Below, one piece after another: positions 23,606-39,431 of a stretch of 64,000 nt of DNA. The translations under genes were made by a program, and so were the position numbers. Positions within the stretch are counted from its first letter, which is position 1; every line of letters starts with the position of its first letter. The stretch spans positions 11,976,001-12,040,000 of the forward strand of contig NC_062236.1 in the NCBI RefSeq assembly GCF_905475465.1, in the 5' to 3' direction. The stretch comes from Pieris napi (Eukaryota > Arthropoda > Insecta > Lepidoptera > Pieridae). Below the pieces are notes generated by a model. The model was given only the letters and a program-made list of their open reading frames with translations. It made no database searches and had not been told where the DNA came from.

Positions 23606-26171
23606 TTACATTCTTATATTTGTGCTGAATTAAAAAAAAACGTTAATACGCATACGATTTCAACATTTTGTATCCTTACCTCGCAACGGCAAATGATTAT
23701 ATTTGTACTATGAATTTGTCGAAAAAACAGTGTTGTCTTTTATTTCCCACACTTAAAGAAATAAAAACTTGTAGAAGTCAGTAGACTGTAAAGCTCATAT
23801 ATTTTATAAAAATTGCAAAACGCACGGTCTACCGCATTTCAAGAGCTTTACTAATTCCTTGCGATCTCTTTCCTTCCTACCGTTTACGTATATTTTATCT
23901 CATTCATACATTAATTAAGGGTCTAACTGACCCTCAGAGGTGTGCGGATAGTGAGTTAAGAGGTTGTTGTGATCCATTGTTTTATTGTGCGAATCTAAAG
24001 GGTCTTCAAGGGCCCTTGAGATTTTATACGTAATTGACTTTTGAATTTGCGATCGATATATTTGTAAGGTCATCTGTGGTTTTAATAGAACGTTTGAGAG
24101 TGTAATTTTATATGGCAAATAAAAGCAAGTAACTAATTTTGATTTCGAAGTTTATTTATATAAACATATAACATAAAGAACAGTAAATGTTTCTTGAAGA
24201 GGATTCCTTCAGTCCATCATTAAATGGCAATTAAGAGACGTGGACACAGAGTTAAGAGAATCATAACGTAACAAAATTTAAAAAAAAAGGACTCTTCTGT
24301 TGCCAACCATAGTCATAAATCACAAATTAGATATACAAACAATACTTAAATAGTTAGATAATAGAATAAAACTTTTCCTACAACTGATTAAGTCAGATCC
24401 AGATTTAAAATTATATTCAATAACAGTAGAAATATTTTTTTTAAATAATGCGAATGAAAGTTTTCCTATTATTTTTTTTATTCAAAGTGGCGTTTGTGTT
24501 TTGGACTAGCTTATAAACTAAACAATAATGTGTAAGAAGCATAAAGACTCAAGCAAGAGGTTTTTTTATGTTTTTTCATCTATGTAGTTTGTAAATGGAC
24601 AAAAATTCTTAGTTTTAAATTGTTACAATACAAGTTTTTTAATTGTTATAAATTGTATTAAGCAAGCGATGACATTAATTTAACAAATGTTTGACGTCCA
24701 ATATAACCTGGAGAGTTCAGAGGGATGAAAGTTTAAGCATGATAGAATAAAAATAAAAATAAAAAATTTCGACATTGGGTACAAATGTATTAGAATATGT
24801 CCATAATGATAAAATAGTATATATCGCTAACAAATTGTTATTTTCCGTTGAGGATTTCCGTTCTTCTTACATCGTCACTACTTTGGGGTCATGTTGCCGT
24901 TACGTAGTATAAAACGTCCACATTAACACAAAAGAGAGTGCGACTTTACATGAATTACAATCTAGCCTATACAATAGTTATGGCTAATAATTAATATTAT
25001 GTTGGCTTACTTTCTACAATACTAGTGAATAGCTTAAACTAAGGTAATGTTCATTAACAGTCTTAGTATTCTATAATGTTTTAACACTATGTTCGTGTGT
25101 CCGAGATACCTCACTTGCACTTATATTCACTACACTAGATTTATTATCTCAAAAGGTTTAGTTCTCTATAGGCGTGTTATTCCTGTTGTGTCAAGTAGAT
25201 TGATTGCCTCAGCATTCACATGGATGTGTAGCCTGTTTAAGTGAGCTAAGGCAAATTGTTTCATCGTATTTAGGACTGTGTGTCCACATTAAGTTCTTTG
25301 TGGATACTTTCATTTTTAATAAACCATGGTACATTGACAATGTCCCGAAGAATCGTGTTCTCGCGTCTTAAAATGGCATTTAATGTCGTTCGACTTGAAA
25401 GCAGCTACTTAGCCTAAAACTAAAGCCTTAAAACGAACAGTCGAACAAAATTCATATTATTTTAGCCCAGACTACACACGGACCATATCAGAATTACCAT
25501 TCGAAATTGCCGCCGTTACTTTTTTTTAAATGTCAACTATCATTAATTTATTCTGAATTTAACATAATATATACTTAAACCAAATTTAATCCTAATTTAT
25601 CGCGGGATAGTTTACTTGCTTTAACCTCAAAATTAACTTTTACAGTTTAAATCTTCGACCGTAAAATATAAAATAGCGTTTTATACAGATACCGACCCTC
25701 GGACCCTCTTAAACTAATATTTGTATCCCTAAACAAATTTTAATGGACTGTCAACCCTTGCTCTATTTGCTTAGAATTTGTACTAATGGTTTTTAATGGA
25801 AATATAGTTCCTGACATATGTGTACTATATAATATAGTAGACACGTGGAGTGAATTAGGTTACAACGAAAGATGTTATGTTACTAATGTACGTTATTATT
25901 GTAAGTAAAGAAATTAGGAAACTCAGCCCCCGATCTAATGTATGAACATAGCTACATTTTTTTACTAAAGTATTAATTATACAATAATATTGTATCCAAT
26001 AATATTATATATTATATAATAAGGGAAGTATAAATAAATATAATAATACAATAACTGGCTTAGCTAACCGATAAATAAGAGAATATAATATATAATGAAT
26101 AATATTCATACTACATACTACATATTATGTAGAATTAATATACTTAATATACGTAGTAATAAATAACCAGT
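23606..26171. other. AT-rich spacer
   Basis: No gene recognised in 2.5 kb. 25970-26160 is extremely AT-rich with TAATA-type simple sequence. Confidence 0.5.
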
Positions 26172-26455
26172 GCAGTGTTGGCCTAGTGGCTTCAGCGTGC
26201 GACTCTCATACATGAGGTCGTAGGTTCCATCCGGCTGTGCACCAATGGACTCTCTATGTGCGCATAACATTCGCTCGAATGGTGAAGGAAAACATCGTGG
26301 GGAAATCGGCTTGCCTTAGACTCAAAAAGTCGACGGGGTGTATCAGGCACAGGAGGCCTACGTACCTACTTGCCTGTTAGATTGACAAATGAAAATGATA
26401 CAGGTAGAGAAATCTGAGGTGCATCCCTCAAAACAAAAAGGTTGTAGCGTTGTAA
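26172..26455 (+). mobile_element. SINE, near full length
   Basis: Starts TGCAGTGTTGGCCTAGTGGC, has CTCATACATGAGGTCGTAGG, TGGTGAAGGAAAACATCGTG and ends AAAAAGGTTGTAGCGTTGTA. Moderate divergence, small deletion in the head. Confidence 0.85.
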
Positions 26456-29198
26456 AATAAATAACCACCAAATAGTGTTGAAGTTTATAAGTTAAATTTC
26501 TAATACCTTATGTAAAATAATATGGTATAATGATTAAAATTAAGTTCAGTTATTATTAATATTTTTTAGGAATATTAACATAACTTGTATTAAACAATGT
26601 TGCACGTAAATTAAACTAAGTACGGTTCCTGGGTCATCGGGGCGCTTTAAATTACCACATTTAAAAATAGATTTTATGCAAAATAATAAAATGCTAATTA
26701 CTATGAAACGAATTTAATGTAAATGTTTAAGAGAGTGCGTGTATACGGGGCGAAATTCTGATGATTTAGATAATCGCTTATAAAACTAAAAAAGCCTTGG
26801 TGAGCAAAGTACAGCCTTGGCTTGTACAAATACCGTCTAAACGTTTATAAATAACCTATAAACTTTGCATTCGATCCATAAAAGATCACACATCTAACGG
26901 AAGACTATTCCCTCGCATTTTGGCCTTTGTGTATCACAGATATAAAAAGATAAACGCTCACCAATATCAAAACTCCTTAAACGGTGCACAAAAACCTCCT
27001 TGCACGTACAAAATCCAATAAAAAGTTCCACATCACTAGTCCAATTGTTTTAAAACACTCGCAAACTTTTTCGCGAACCGAAAACCGAAACCACGTGCTT
27101 TCCCGCGCAAAGCTCGCGTTCGAATAACTTCTTTCTAACTTACCTGGGGACACCGTGACATTTGTTACAAATATTACGTCTCTATCGCACACGTTTCGTT
27201 ATGTGTGTCAGAGAGGGATGGGTGTAGTCATTGTGAACGGACTTGGGGGCAGCTTTTTCTACTAGTGTTTTGTTTTCGCGCCTTATCGTGGTGTGATCCA
27301 TTGATAAGGGTATCTCTTTGATTAAGAATTTGAATGGGGTCCTTCTAGTATGCGCAGGCGTCGGTAGGAATTACAATGAAACGAAATTGTCAATGCGACT
27401 TCAAAATATCTTACTTGACAGTTTGGAGACGTATTTTTAGCAATAATTTAAATTATATACGTATTTCCACATATAGGTTTAAGTAGACATTTATGTTTAA
27501 ATTAAATAAATTACATTTTAAGGTTACAACTATAGATAAATTTATTCAAATCGTCTCAGTAATTGCAAGGTTACTAATAGACTTTATTAAAAAAGCTTCA
27601 AAGAAATTTGTGCCTTCTACAAATAAGGGCACACAAACACATTTTCTAAACACGCTCACAAAAGCTTTACAAAGTGAAAAGAGAAATCGTATGTAAAATT
27701 TAACAAGTAAAAAGTAGAGTCATCTTTGGTCCGTTAGTTGCGGTATTTAACGCGGTCAGTGGGTTTAGTTCCGTGCGAGACAGATCTGGACATGGCTTGG
27801 TCTACTACTAATTGGCTAATGACATAGGCATTGCTTGTAAAGTATTTTCTCACGGTTTTTATCGACTTAATAAAATGAGGATTCTATGTATGGTGCCAAC
27901 GGAAAAAGAAAAACATCTACGTAACGACATTTTTTATTAACAGTCATAACAGGTTTTTATTAACATATACAATTTAAAGTGACGAAATCACTCTCGTAAA
28001 ATATTGTATAATTTCAATTATTTTTAATTTCTTGAAATATTGCAAATATGCAAGAGTTGATCTATATAATAAGTTTATTCACATTTCTTCTTTTTTCTTT
28101 CTTCTTTGTTATATACACACATATATTAAATAACTTTTATGAACCCGTACTTTTACCCAATTTTTTTTACATCAGAATCAAATTTATCGACTTTTTCTAG
28201 TTTTCGTTAAAAACGCATTGAAATAACGAAGCGTGTCGTTTTAATCTACTGAGTCGTTTTAAGTACTTTACAATTTTTGCTCATAAAGAAAATTTATTAC
28301 ATTTTCGATTTGACCGTGAACGCGCGAATCTTTACCGGATGCCACATGTACGTTAGCTTTTTTACTAAAAAAATAACATTTTTAATTATTAAAAATAACA
28401 AATAAAGAAGACTTGTTACAGCACATTATGATGGGCAATTCAAGGCAATACCGAGTGGACCGGCATCACATCAGGACTATTTCTACTAGCGCAAGATACC
28501 CCCCATTTCAAAGTAGAAGACTAAAATGAATTTAAAAAGCTTGTTGCCTGTGGCAGTGTAGGCTTGCACCCTTTCCTTACAGTATTGATCTATAAAAAAT
28601 ATACATATAAATTATGAACTGACTATATATTTTAAGTAGCAGTATCGTTTGTATACAAGAGTAGTTAATAAGAATTGAAACTAAGATTAGATAAAGTACA
28701 AGTTAAACTCGCTTAATTAACAGCAATATTAGTTTTTTTGCAAATATATATATATATATATGTCAATTGTAAAATCAAAACAAAAATGTGTTTATACATA
28801 AATATGTATATGTATTCTCAAATTAGCGAACGCTTTAAAAAACTGTTAAATTATCTATACTCCAAAGGGAACGAAATCGAAATTGGAGGAAAGACTCGTT
28901 TCTCGTTTGAAAAATGTATTTTAATAACCGTAATAAGAAGGAAATAATATATAGATAGACTTGATAGCCTTTTCTAAATCTTATATGAAACATCAACAAA
29001 AGAAATTTGATGACAAGTCATTTGTGTATGTTACGCACCTGTTTTGAAACAACACAAAACTCTTTACAGGGCATCTCAAACTGCTTACTTATATTATTGA
29101 ATCCTTCAAGAAAATAGCGTATTTACTCTATTTTATATATTCTAGCCGGCTTATAAAGCTATCTTCCACTACATGCCTCCCTATCAATAATAATAATC
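26456..29198. other. spacer; possible isolated splice donor near 27146
   Basis: Mostly AT-rich. About 26980-27310 is GC-richer, and on the minus strand CCCCAG|GTAAGTTAG near 27146 is a near-perfect splice donor, so an unidentified exon may end there. No ATG-initiated frame supports coding. 28540-28600 and 28862-28920 hold short scraps of repeat family D. A TA microsatellite lies at about 28743-28761. Confidence 0.3.
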
Positions 29199-29352
29199 AG
29201 TGTCGCTACCATCTTTTTAGGTAACCTCAGATTTTTGTATCTGTTTCATGATCATTTGTCAATCTAATAGACAAGTAGGCGATCAGCCTCCTGTGCCTGA
29301 CACACGCCGTCGGAGGTCTAAGGTTCCTCACGATGTTTTTCTTCATCGCTTT
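29199..29352 (-). mobile_element. SINE 3' part
   Basis: The plus strand reads CAGTGTCGCTACCATCTTTT, TTTCATGATCATTTGTCAAT, AGCCTCCTGTGCCTGACACA and CTCACGATGTTTTTCTTCAT. The tRNA-like head is missing. Confidence 0.75.
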
Positions 29353-29807
29353 GACATTGAAATGCTTCCTCATAACATATATTATTTCAATAGCAATTAG
29401 TTATTAAAAAAAACTACTTAACAATAAAATATTTTATAATCAATTCATTAACTATTGAATCATTTAAAATAAGTTTGAGAACTGAACTCACGAAATGTTG
29501 ATGTTTTACAAATTTCTAATTATAGTGCAACGACAGGTGTTGCATGTTTATCTTCGTATCACAATGGCTGTTCGTAATTTGTACGTCTGTCTACACGCTT
29601 TGATTAGACAACCAAAACAACCTTTCAATAGAAGGATAAATGGCCCTTCGTATATGGTTGATTAATTATTCAAATTTCGAATATCGAACCGCAAGTTTTT
29701 ACGAAAAGTGACAACAAAGATGGCGACCAGTTTTTAGCATTAAGTTGAAACATTTTAACTAACATAATTTTAATTACTGGTTAGTGCTAAGTAGAGCATT
29801 GTAAGCT

Positions 29808-29940
29808 GTCTTGACCTCAGGTTTCTGAATCTTCTTTAATAATCACTTTTCTATTGCCAGCCTTTGGTGCCTGACACATGTGGATAATATGAGTCTTAGA
29901 CCTGTCGGTTTCTACAGTGTTGTCTTGGCGCATGAGCGTA
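29808..29940 (-). mobile_element. degenerate SINE fragment
   Basis: Weak but ordered matches to the SINE (GACCTCAGGTTTCTGAATCT, GCCTTTGGTGCCTGACACAT, GAGTCTTAGACCTGTCGGTT). Old copy. Confidence 0.5.
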
Positions 29941-31508
29941 TAAAGTATTACATATTAAGAAAGCGATTCGTAACTGGAGTACTTTGAGAGTGAGAAGTCA
30001 TTGGAACAAGGAAACCTTTTCCACCCTTATCAATTGTTTTAATATGTTGTCTGATTCTTTATTTTAATTTTGGACGTGCTTGGTTATTATCCAATAAGAA
30101 GCCGTAATATCTATGCTGATGCATGCAAAATGAAAAAACTTAGTAAATTCTATGTTCAGGGAAGAACGAGTAATGCAATGCAATTTTTAACTCGGAAGTA
30201 AGTTCAAATGTTATTGTGTATATTAAGTTAATAATATTATTATAAAAATGCGCACATTATTATTGTTCAGAAGCGGATTATGAACCACCAAGAACGATAC
30301 ACTTACCAAATACTTTCTCTTACTACAGATACAGTATGGGCGACGAACATCTTAAAATTCTCCTTTGTAAAACTAACATTGTAAAACTAATGTAACTCGG
30401 AAATTAAAACGTTAACATATCATTATATCAAGTTGACACAGAAATTTCATTAGTTTTAGTGTAAATTGGTACATTTCCCACACAATAGGTAGCGCACCTG
30501 CGGGCAGCGTTTCGTGACGGACATGATATCACTCGGATATACTTAAACTTCTGATAGCTTTAATTGAATAACGTGGATAGTTTATAAGTAGTTGGTTAAG
30601 GTCCCTTTTACACGTACTTAATAGCTATGGCAATCGCTATCATATTTCGCATTTTAACGGACTCTAAAAGCGCGATGCTGTTTTCATAAACTAATATAAT
30701 ATAGTGAGATATGTTGAAATGTTTTGCGTTAAAATTGCTTATATTTATTTTTCACCAAAAATATATAACATATATTTAAAATTTGAGAAGAGATGTCCAT
30801 AAATTTAATGGATATCCTATTATTTAGCCTATAAATTCTAAATTTTGATTTGAAATTACAAGAAATTTTTAATTCTAATTGTCGTGGCGCATGCCCAATC
30901 ATTTCGAGTATGGACCGTTTCGCATCTTTAATTAGTTGTGTCTTAAAAACATCTTAAAATCTTTCAACTCTTTCTGTCAAAAGGTGTATATGCTGTATTG
31001 AAAAGAGATGTGTACATTACTTTTAGAATTAAATTTTTCAAGTCCATACCAAACGTACAAAAATAAAATAAACTTTATATTGGCTCAAAATAAACACACC
31101 TTTAAAAGGATTATGTTAACAGTCTGTTAAGACATCTGTTATCCGACAGATAATCTAATTTTACCTAATCGCTCGTAAACCAATAAAATTAAATGATATT
31201 AACCCTCAAATAGCAGTTGAAAAAACTTTGATAGCAGTTGTTGGGAGCTATTTATTTTTTACAGTAATATTTAAGATTTTGTGATTGCTGCAAAATTAAA
31301 TTACAAATACTTTTCAAAAATGCGAAGCTTTTTATAATTATTGAAATATATATCTAGGTATGTATATTAATAAATAAACTATTACGTTTTATTTATCTTA
31401 ATAGCAATAAATATAATGTAGACATATAATATACAAAGTTGTGCGTAAATGTTTTTCGTTCATCAATTGTAAAACAGACACAAATTAAATCTTGAATTTG
31501 TATGTTAC
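29941..31508. other. AT-rich spacer
   Basis: No gene or repeat recognised. Confidence 0.5.
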
Positions 31509-31582
31509 AGGGGGCAAACGGGCAGAATGCTCACCTGATGTTCACATTGCCAGAAGGTTCGCAAGTGTGTTGCTGGCCTTAT
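31509..31582 (+). repeat. dispersed repeat family C, short copy
   Basis: AGGGGGCAAACGGGCAGAAT followed by GCTCACCTGATGTTCACATT and GCCAGAAGGTTCGCAAGTGT, with an internal deletion relative to 41281. Confidence 0.65.
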
Positions 31583-32031
31583 TCATTCCATATATCACAT
31601 AAAATACGTACTATCAGAAGCCAAAAGAAACAATTCCAACAAAAAACTAAGTTACACTCACAAATTGTCTGTTTGCTTGTAGATAATTTGTTCGTTATAA
31701 TAATTTTATGGGAACTTAAATATAAATTACCAATAACAATATCACAGTTGTGATTGTGGTATCATGACTTGATTTTTCCAATAAAAGTCAATCAAGCGGA
31801 ACATTACTTTGTGATTCCAAAAATATGAGCCCTCGACAATTGAAAATGAACTTCATTGGTTTTGCACTATTTTTTTTTTTGCTGAAACAAAATAGACTTT
31901 CTATAGTCCCACTTAAAGCTCTTATTCTTTTGATGCATAACATGCTGAATCATTAAATTTGATGTATAAAAGGCATGTGACATTCAAATAAAGTAAACGT
32001 TATACGAAGATCATCAAAATGTATAGATTTA

Positions 32032-32362
32032 CTAGCTGACCGGGCAAACGTCGATTTGCCATGTATACAGTATATCATTTATAATTAAAAAAATAGGGGT
32101 TGATCGTAGAGGGGTGAAAGTTAGGGGTTGTATGTATTTTTGTTTGTTGTATCATAGAAAAATAGAAATTAAAAATGTTGTCTAAAAAATAAAAAATTAA
32201 ATTTAGGGGTGGACTACCCCTAACATTTAGGGGGATGAAAAATAGATGTTGGCCGATTGTCATAGATGCCGGATAAGCACAAAAAATTTCATCAAAATCG
32301 GTCAAGCCGTTTCGGAGGAGTATGGCAACGAAAACTGTGACACGAGAATTTTATATAATAGA
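32032..32362 (-). mobile_element. non-autonomous Helitron-like element, copy 5 (best preserved)
   Basis: On the minus strand it begins TCTATTATATAAAATTCTCG and ends with the hairpin GGCAAATCGACGTTTGCC followed by CGGTCAG and CTAG, then T. The subterminal hairpin and CTAG end are diagnostic Helitron features. It is 331 bp. The chance frame across it is not a gene. Confidence 0.8.
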
Positions 32363-32386
32363 CTATGTGTATAACAACATTTGACA

Positions 32387-32630
32387 GAGCAGTGTTGGCC
32401 CAGTGGCTTCAGCGTGCGACTGTCATATCTGAGGTCGTATGTTCGTTCCCCGGCTGTGAACCAATGGACATTCTTTCTAAGTGCGCATTTAACATTCGCT
32501 CGAACGGTGGAGGAAAACATCTTGAGGAAACCGCCTTGCCGTAGACCCAGACGACCTATTTGCCTATTAGATAGACTAATGATCATGGGACAGATACAGA
32601 AATCTGAGGCGTAGACCTAAAAAGGTTGTT
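32387..32630 (+). mobile_element. SINE, internally shortened
   Basis: Starts GAGCAGTGTTGGCCCAGTGG, then CTTCAGCGTGCGACTGTCAT, CGCTCGAACGGTGGAGGAAA and ends GACCTAAAAAGGTTGT. A segment between GTAGACCCAGA and TTTGCCTATTAG is missing. Confidence 0.82.
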
Positions 32631-32941
32631 TGATAAAAAAAAAAATTATAAAAACTTGTTATTCCAAGTATGCAAAAAGCCTTCTTCAGCTTTGTACCAG
32701 ATAATTTCTATATTTGTAATTCACTTGCTCACAGGGTCAATAACGTGAGGAAATCGACGTGACTCAATAAATTTAAAATCAACAACGTGGACAGCGTATG
32801 TTATTCTCTTTATATGAGGTCTTGATCAGTGGGGTCGCTAACTTTGTTGATAAGAAAAATTTAGACAATTTCAATGTAGGGTAACAAAATATGTACCAAC
32901 ATAAGAAAAACAACAAATAAACAATGATTTTCGAAGTATAT

Positions 32942-33165
32942 ATGGAACATGGTATAATGGTTGCAGCTCCTTAGAAACATTGTGTAAAACAAAAAACTTG
33001 GCGATTAAAAAGAGTGGCAGATAGTTTATTGCCAGTTCTTCTCTTCCGTTCTACGCCCTTAATTTGGGAACTAGCAGTATATGTAAAATTACAAGCATTT
33101 AATATGTATTTCTTTTTGACGTTCATAAGTGTACATTGTGTTAAATTAATAAATGATTTTGATTT
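32942..33165 (+). mobile_element. 5'-truncated LINE 3' end (family B)
   Basis: GGAACATGGTATAATGGTTG to AATAAATGATTTTGATTT, with all family blocks (CAAAAAACTTGGCGATTAAA, CAGTTCTTCTCTTCCGTTCT, TTTTGACGTTCATAAGTGTA). Confidence 0.8.
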
Positions 33166-33582
33166 AATATTCTTTTTAGTACATATTTAAAAGGCCCCAA
33201 TTGTTTAAACAAGTTGAATCCGGTTAAATTAAACAGTAACATATTGTGCAACAGGTGCAATGATCGGAAGAGATAAGATTTTATCCACTAATTTAATTTC
33301 AACGCCAAATATACACGGAACAATTTACACCAATGCGATAAATACCGTTGAAATCTATCTAACCGTTATAAAATTAGTTCAATTTCTACTGCGACAATCA
33401 ATAAAGTATACGTATTACCTATACCTACTTTAAAATAATTTTTTAAAATAATTTTTTTACAGTTTGAATGTGTTAGGAATATGTCAACTTCATTATATTA
33501 TACAAGAGCAAACAACGTCTATGGCGAGTGAACGTTTAGGTGATTGCAACGGAGGATAATAAACAGTTATTAGATAGCCATG

Positions 33583-33854
33583 GTACCAAGGTACCACCAA
33601 GGGTACCAAGAGGAAGAAGGAGAAGAGGGCGCCCCAAAAAAAGGTGGATAGAAGAAATAGAAACGGTGGCAGGAAGCGAATAGAGGAAAAGGCTAGTATA
33701 GCAGTAGCTAGTATATATAGGTATACGTATTACGTAGGATATATCTGGATAACCAGATAAAAGTAATGTATAAAATGTAAAAAAGCTGTATATCTGTATA
33801 ATTTTTTTATCATGATTGGAAATTAAACGGGCTTTATTATTATTATTATTAAAA
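33583..33854 (+). mobile_element. RTE-type LINE C-terminal remnant with ATT tail
   Basis: One frame reads RRRRGRPKKRWIEEIETVAG followed by SE and a stop where a Trp codon is usual. This matches the C-terminal motif of RTE-clade ORF2 (RGRPxxRWxDDI...AG..W). The sequence ends GGGCTTTATTATTATTATTA, a trinucleotide tail. Confidence 0.6.
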
Positions 33855-34009
33855 GTTATTTTTTTCGATATCGATCGTTATCTATATAAATTAAACTCCA
33901 ATGCATAATTTTTGGAAATAATGGCTATTGTTATTTTGTAAAATAAATAAATAAAACAATTGCTAACTACTTTTTCGTTTTTCATTTGCCTTTCTCAGTA
34001 TGCATTTTA

Positions 34010-34325
34010 ACATTTGTTATTCATTGCACAGCCGGTCGACAGCACGATACGACAACAATCAATAACACTAGAAACACAAATCATGGTATCATAATTAAGT
34101 TTTCACGCAGTGTATCGTCGCCTCGAGCGAAAAAACACCGAAACGCACGCGCAGAATCCCTCTGCTCATTACACGTCAATTCATTCCACCCGTATACCTA
34201 TTGTCCGAAGCTCTCGGACAAAATGTACCTATAGCGGGACACATGTCCCCCTGGCGGGGTACTCGAACCCCGCTGAGCGCTGTTGGACGCCCACACGCAG
34301 TGAAAGGGTTAGTCAATGGGCTTAC
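34010..34325. other. GC-rich island of unknown nature
   Basis: Clearly GC-richer than its surroundings, with GTCCGAAGCTCTCGGAC (a hairpin) and CGGGGTACTCGAACCCCG (another hairpin that resembles a tRNA T-arm on the minus strand but has an 8-nt loop). Overlapping plus frames of 72-82 codons show no known motif. It is likely an unlisted repeat or a former tRNA-derived piece. Confidence 0.35.
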
Positions 34326-34492
34326 TAGTAGATTAATTATAATATAATCAGAGAAAGGGCCATTGTCTGATTATGATGTATGTAAATTTTGATTCAATCA
34401 TTTTATAGCGAAAGCGTAAGATCACGTTGGTTTTTTTAAACAGTCAGCAAACGGACTGAAGGCACACCAATGCCCTTATGCCTTTATTACTT

Positions 34493-34706
34493 AAGATGTC
34501 ATGTCGAACATGGTGTAATGGTTGCAGCATCTTACAAACGTTATGTAAAACAAAAAATTTGGAGATTAAAAAGAGTGGTGGAGAGTTTATTGCCAGTTCT
34601 TCTCTTCCGTTCTACGCCCTGGATTCAAGAACTGCATTTAATGTATATTTCCTTTTTGACGTTCATAAGTGTACATTGTGTTACCTACATGAATAAATGA
34701 TTTTCT
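34493..34706 (+). mobile_element. 5'-truncated LINE 3' end (family B)
   Basis: AGATGTCATGTCGAACATGG through AAAGAGTGGTGGAGAGTTTA to ATGAATAAATGATTTTC. It abuts a family C copy on its 3' side. Confidence 0.8.
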
Positions 34707-34710
34707 GAGT

Positions 34711-34845
34711 GACGCCACCCATGGACACTCAAACTGCCAGAAAAGGAGTGCTTTATTGGCAATGTAGGAGTCGGTACGCTCTTTTCTTGGTATTTGGGCC
34801 CTAAGTCGCATTTTGGAAATTCCTGGGCAGCTGGTCCGGTTGTGT
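34711..34845 (+). repeat. dispersed repeat family C, diverged copy
   Basis: CGCCACCCATGGACACTCAA, GTCGGTACGCTCTTTTCTTG, GGCCCTAAGTCGCATTTTGG and TGGGCAGCTGGTCCG match the family order. Confidence 0.6.
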
Positions 34846-35080
34846 TTATTTTCTTTAAAGTTTATTTTGATGGGTTCATCTTAATTTACATTCAATTCGT
34901 TAGGTGCGATCATGGATTAGTTTTGAACCATTTTTAATAGACGTAGAAACGTCTCAAAGTAACTAAATGTTTTCGACGTAAATTGCCAGAAGTTTATTTT
35001 TACAACTTATATAAAATTTACAGTTATCTACGAACCAGAAGGGTTTGTATTATTTGATTTAAATATTATAACCTAATTGC

Positions 35081-35312
35081 AGAGCAGCGTTGCTTCAGCG
35101 AATCCCATCCCTAAGGTCGTAGGTTCGATCCCCAGCACCAATGGTCTTTCTATGTGCGCATTTAACGTTCGCTCAATGAAGGTAAACATCGTGAGGAAAG
35201 GTTTCCTTGTCCAAGGCTTGTCTTGGAGCTGATCACCTACTTGCCTATAAGATTGACAAATGATTGTAACAGACATCTGAGGCGCCGACCTAAAAAGGTT
35301 GCAGCGATATTG
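35081..35312 (+). mobile_element. SINE, shortened
   Basis: CAGAGCAGCGTTGCTTCAGC, GGTCGTAGGTTCGATCCCCA, TTTCTATGTGCGCATTTAAC and ACCTAAAAAGGTTGCAGCG. Several internal deletions. Confidence 0.8.
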
Positions 35313-35788
35313 TTTTTTTAATAACCCTTTTAGATTTCATTAAGCACCTGAGCTTAATGTGCAGCTTGTCCAGAAAGTAAATAAGGCTGTAGGGAAAAAA
35401 ACACAGCACGCGATATGAAAAATGGGCGAATACTCATTATATTTCTATATATAGCGTGCCGGGAATGCTAAGAAGGAAAGGTCGCGGTGGTTCGTTACAT
35501 TCCTTATATGGCAGGCACAACCCTTTCTTTGCAGTTCTTGTATGATTTATTTGAAGACGCTTTGCTAATTTTATAACGTAACTAATATATAGCAAAACAA
35601 ATAATATACAATTTTCAATCCTTTTTTTAGAGATTAGTTAAATGACAACCCAATAATTCCTAGTAACCTTACTTAAATTTAACCTCAAAATTAATAATAA
35701 AATAATATCTTAAATTAATAAAACAATATTTAATACGCATTATCTGTTCAATATTTATTTTTATCTATTGTTCTCTGAATAGGAGGAA

Positions 35789-36066
35789 TAACTAAAGTAG
35801 CAGATGTCACAATGAAAATAAAGAATCTTAGGTGGAAATGGTAGGTTACATGGTAAGAGGAACAGAGGAAGACAACTTAGAAGATGGATAGACCAGGTTA
35901 AGGAAACAGCAGGTGGTATTTGACAGAGAGTGGCAGACAAAAATAGCGGGATTTGGAGGGGTTGCTAAAAAAGGGCACAGAGATACCTAGTGATGAATGA
36001 GGTTATAGAAATACAAACGTATTTAAATGTTTAGTATCTGAAATAAAAGGCTTTTATTATTATGTA
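35789..36066 (+). mobile_element. RTE-type LINE C-terminal remnant
   Basis: Broken frames read TKVADVTMKIKNLRWKW and RNRGRQLRRWIDQVKETAGG, the pattern of the RTE ORF2 C-terminus. The copy ends AAAAGGCTTTTATTATTATG. A related short piece is inverted at 37380-37465. Confidence 0.6.
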
Positions 36067-36107
36067 TTATCTTAGGTAACTGTTGCACACGGGCCTATGT
36101 CAAGTGA

Positions 36108-39431
<3,324 letters not shown>

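Noticed and set aside
26977..27192. 71-codon minus frame
   Set aside because: It begins at GTG, not ATG, and runs straight through a strong splice donor; no domain.
34225..34300. tRNA-like T-arm on the minus strand
   Set aside because: Eight-nt loop and no anticodon, D or acceptor arms at the right distances.
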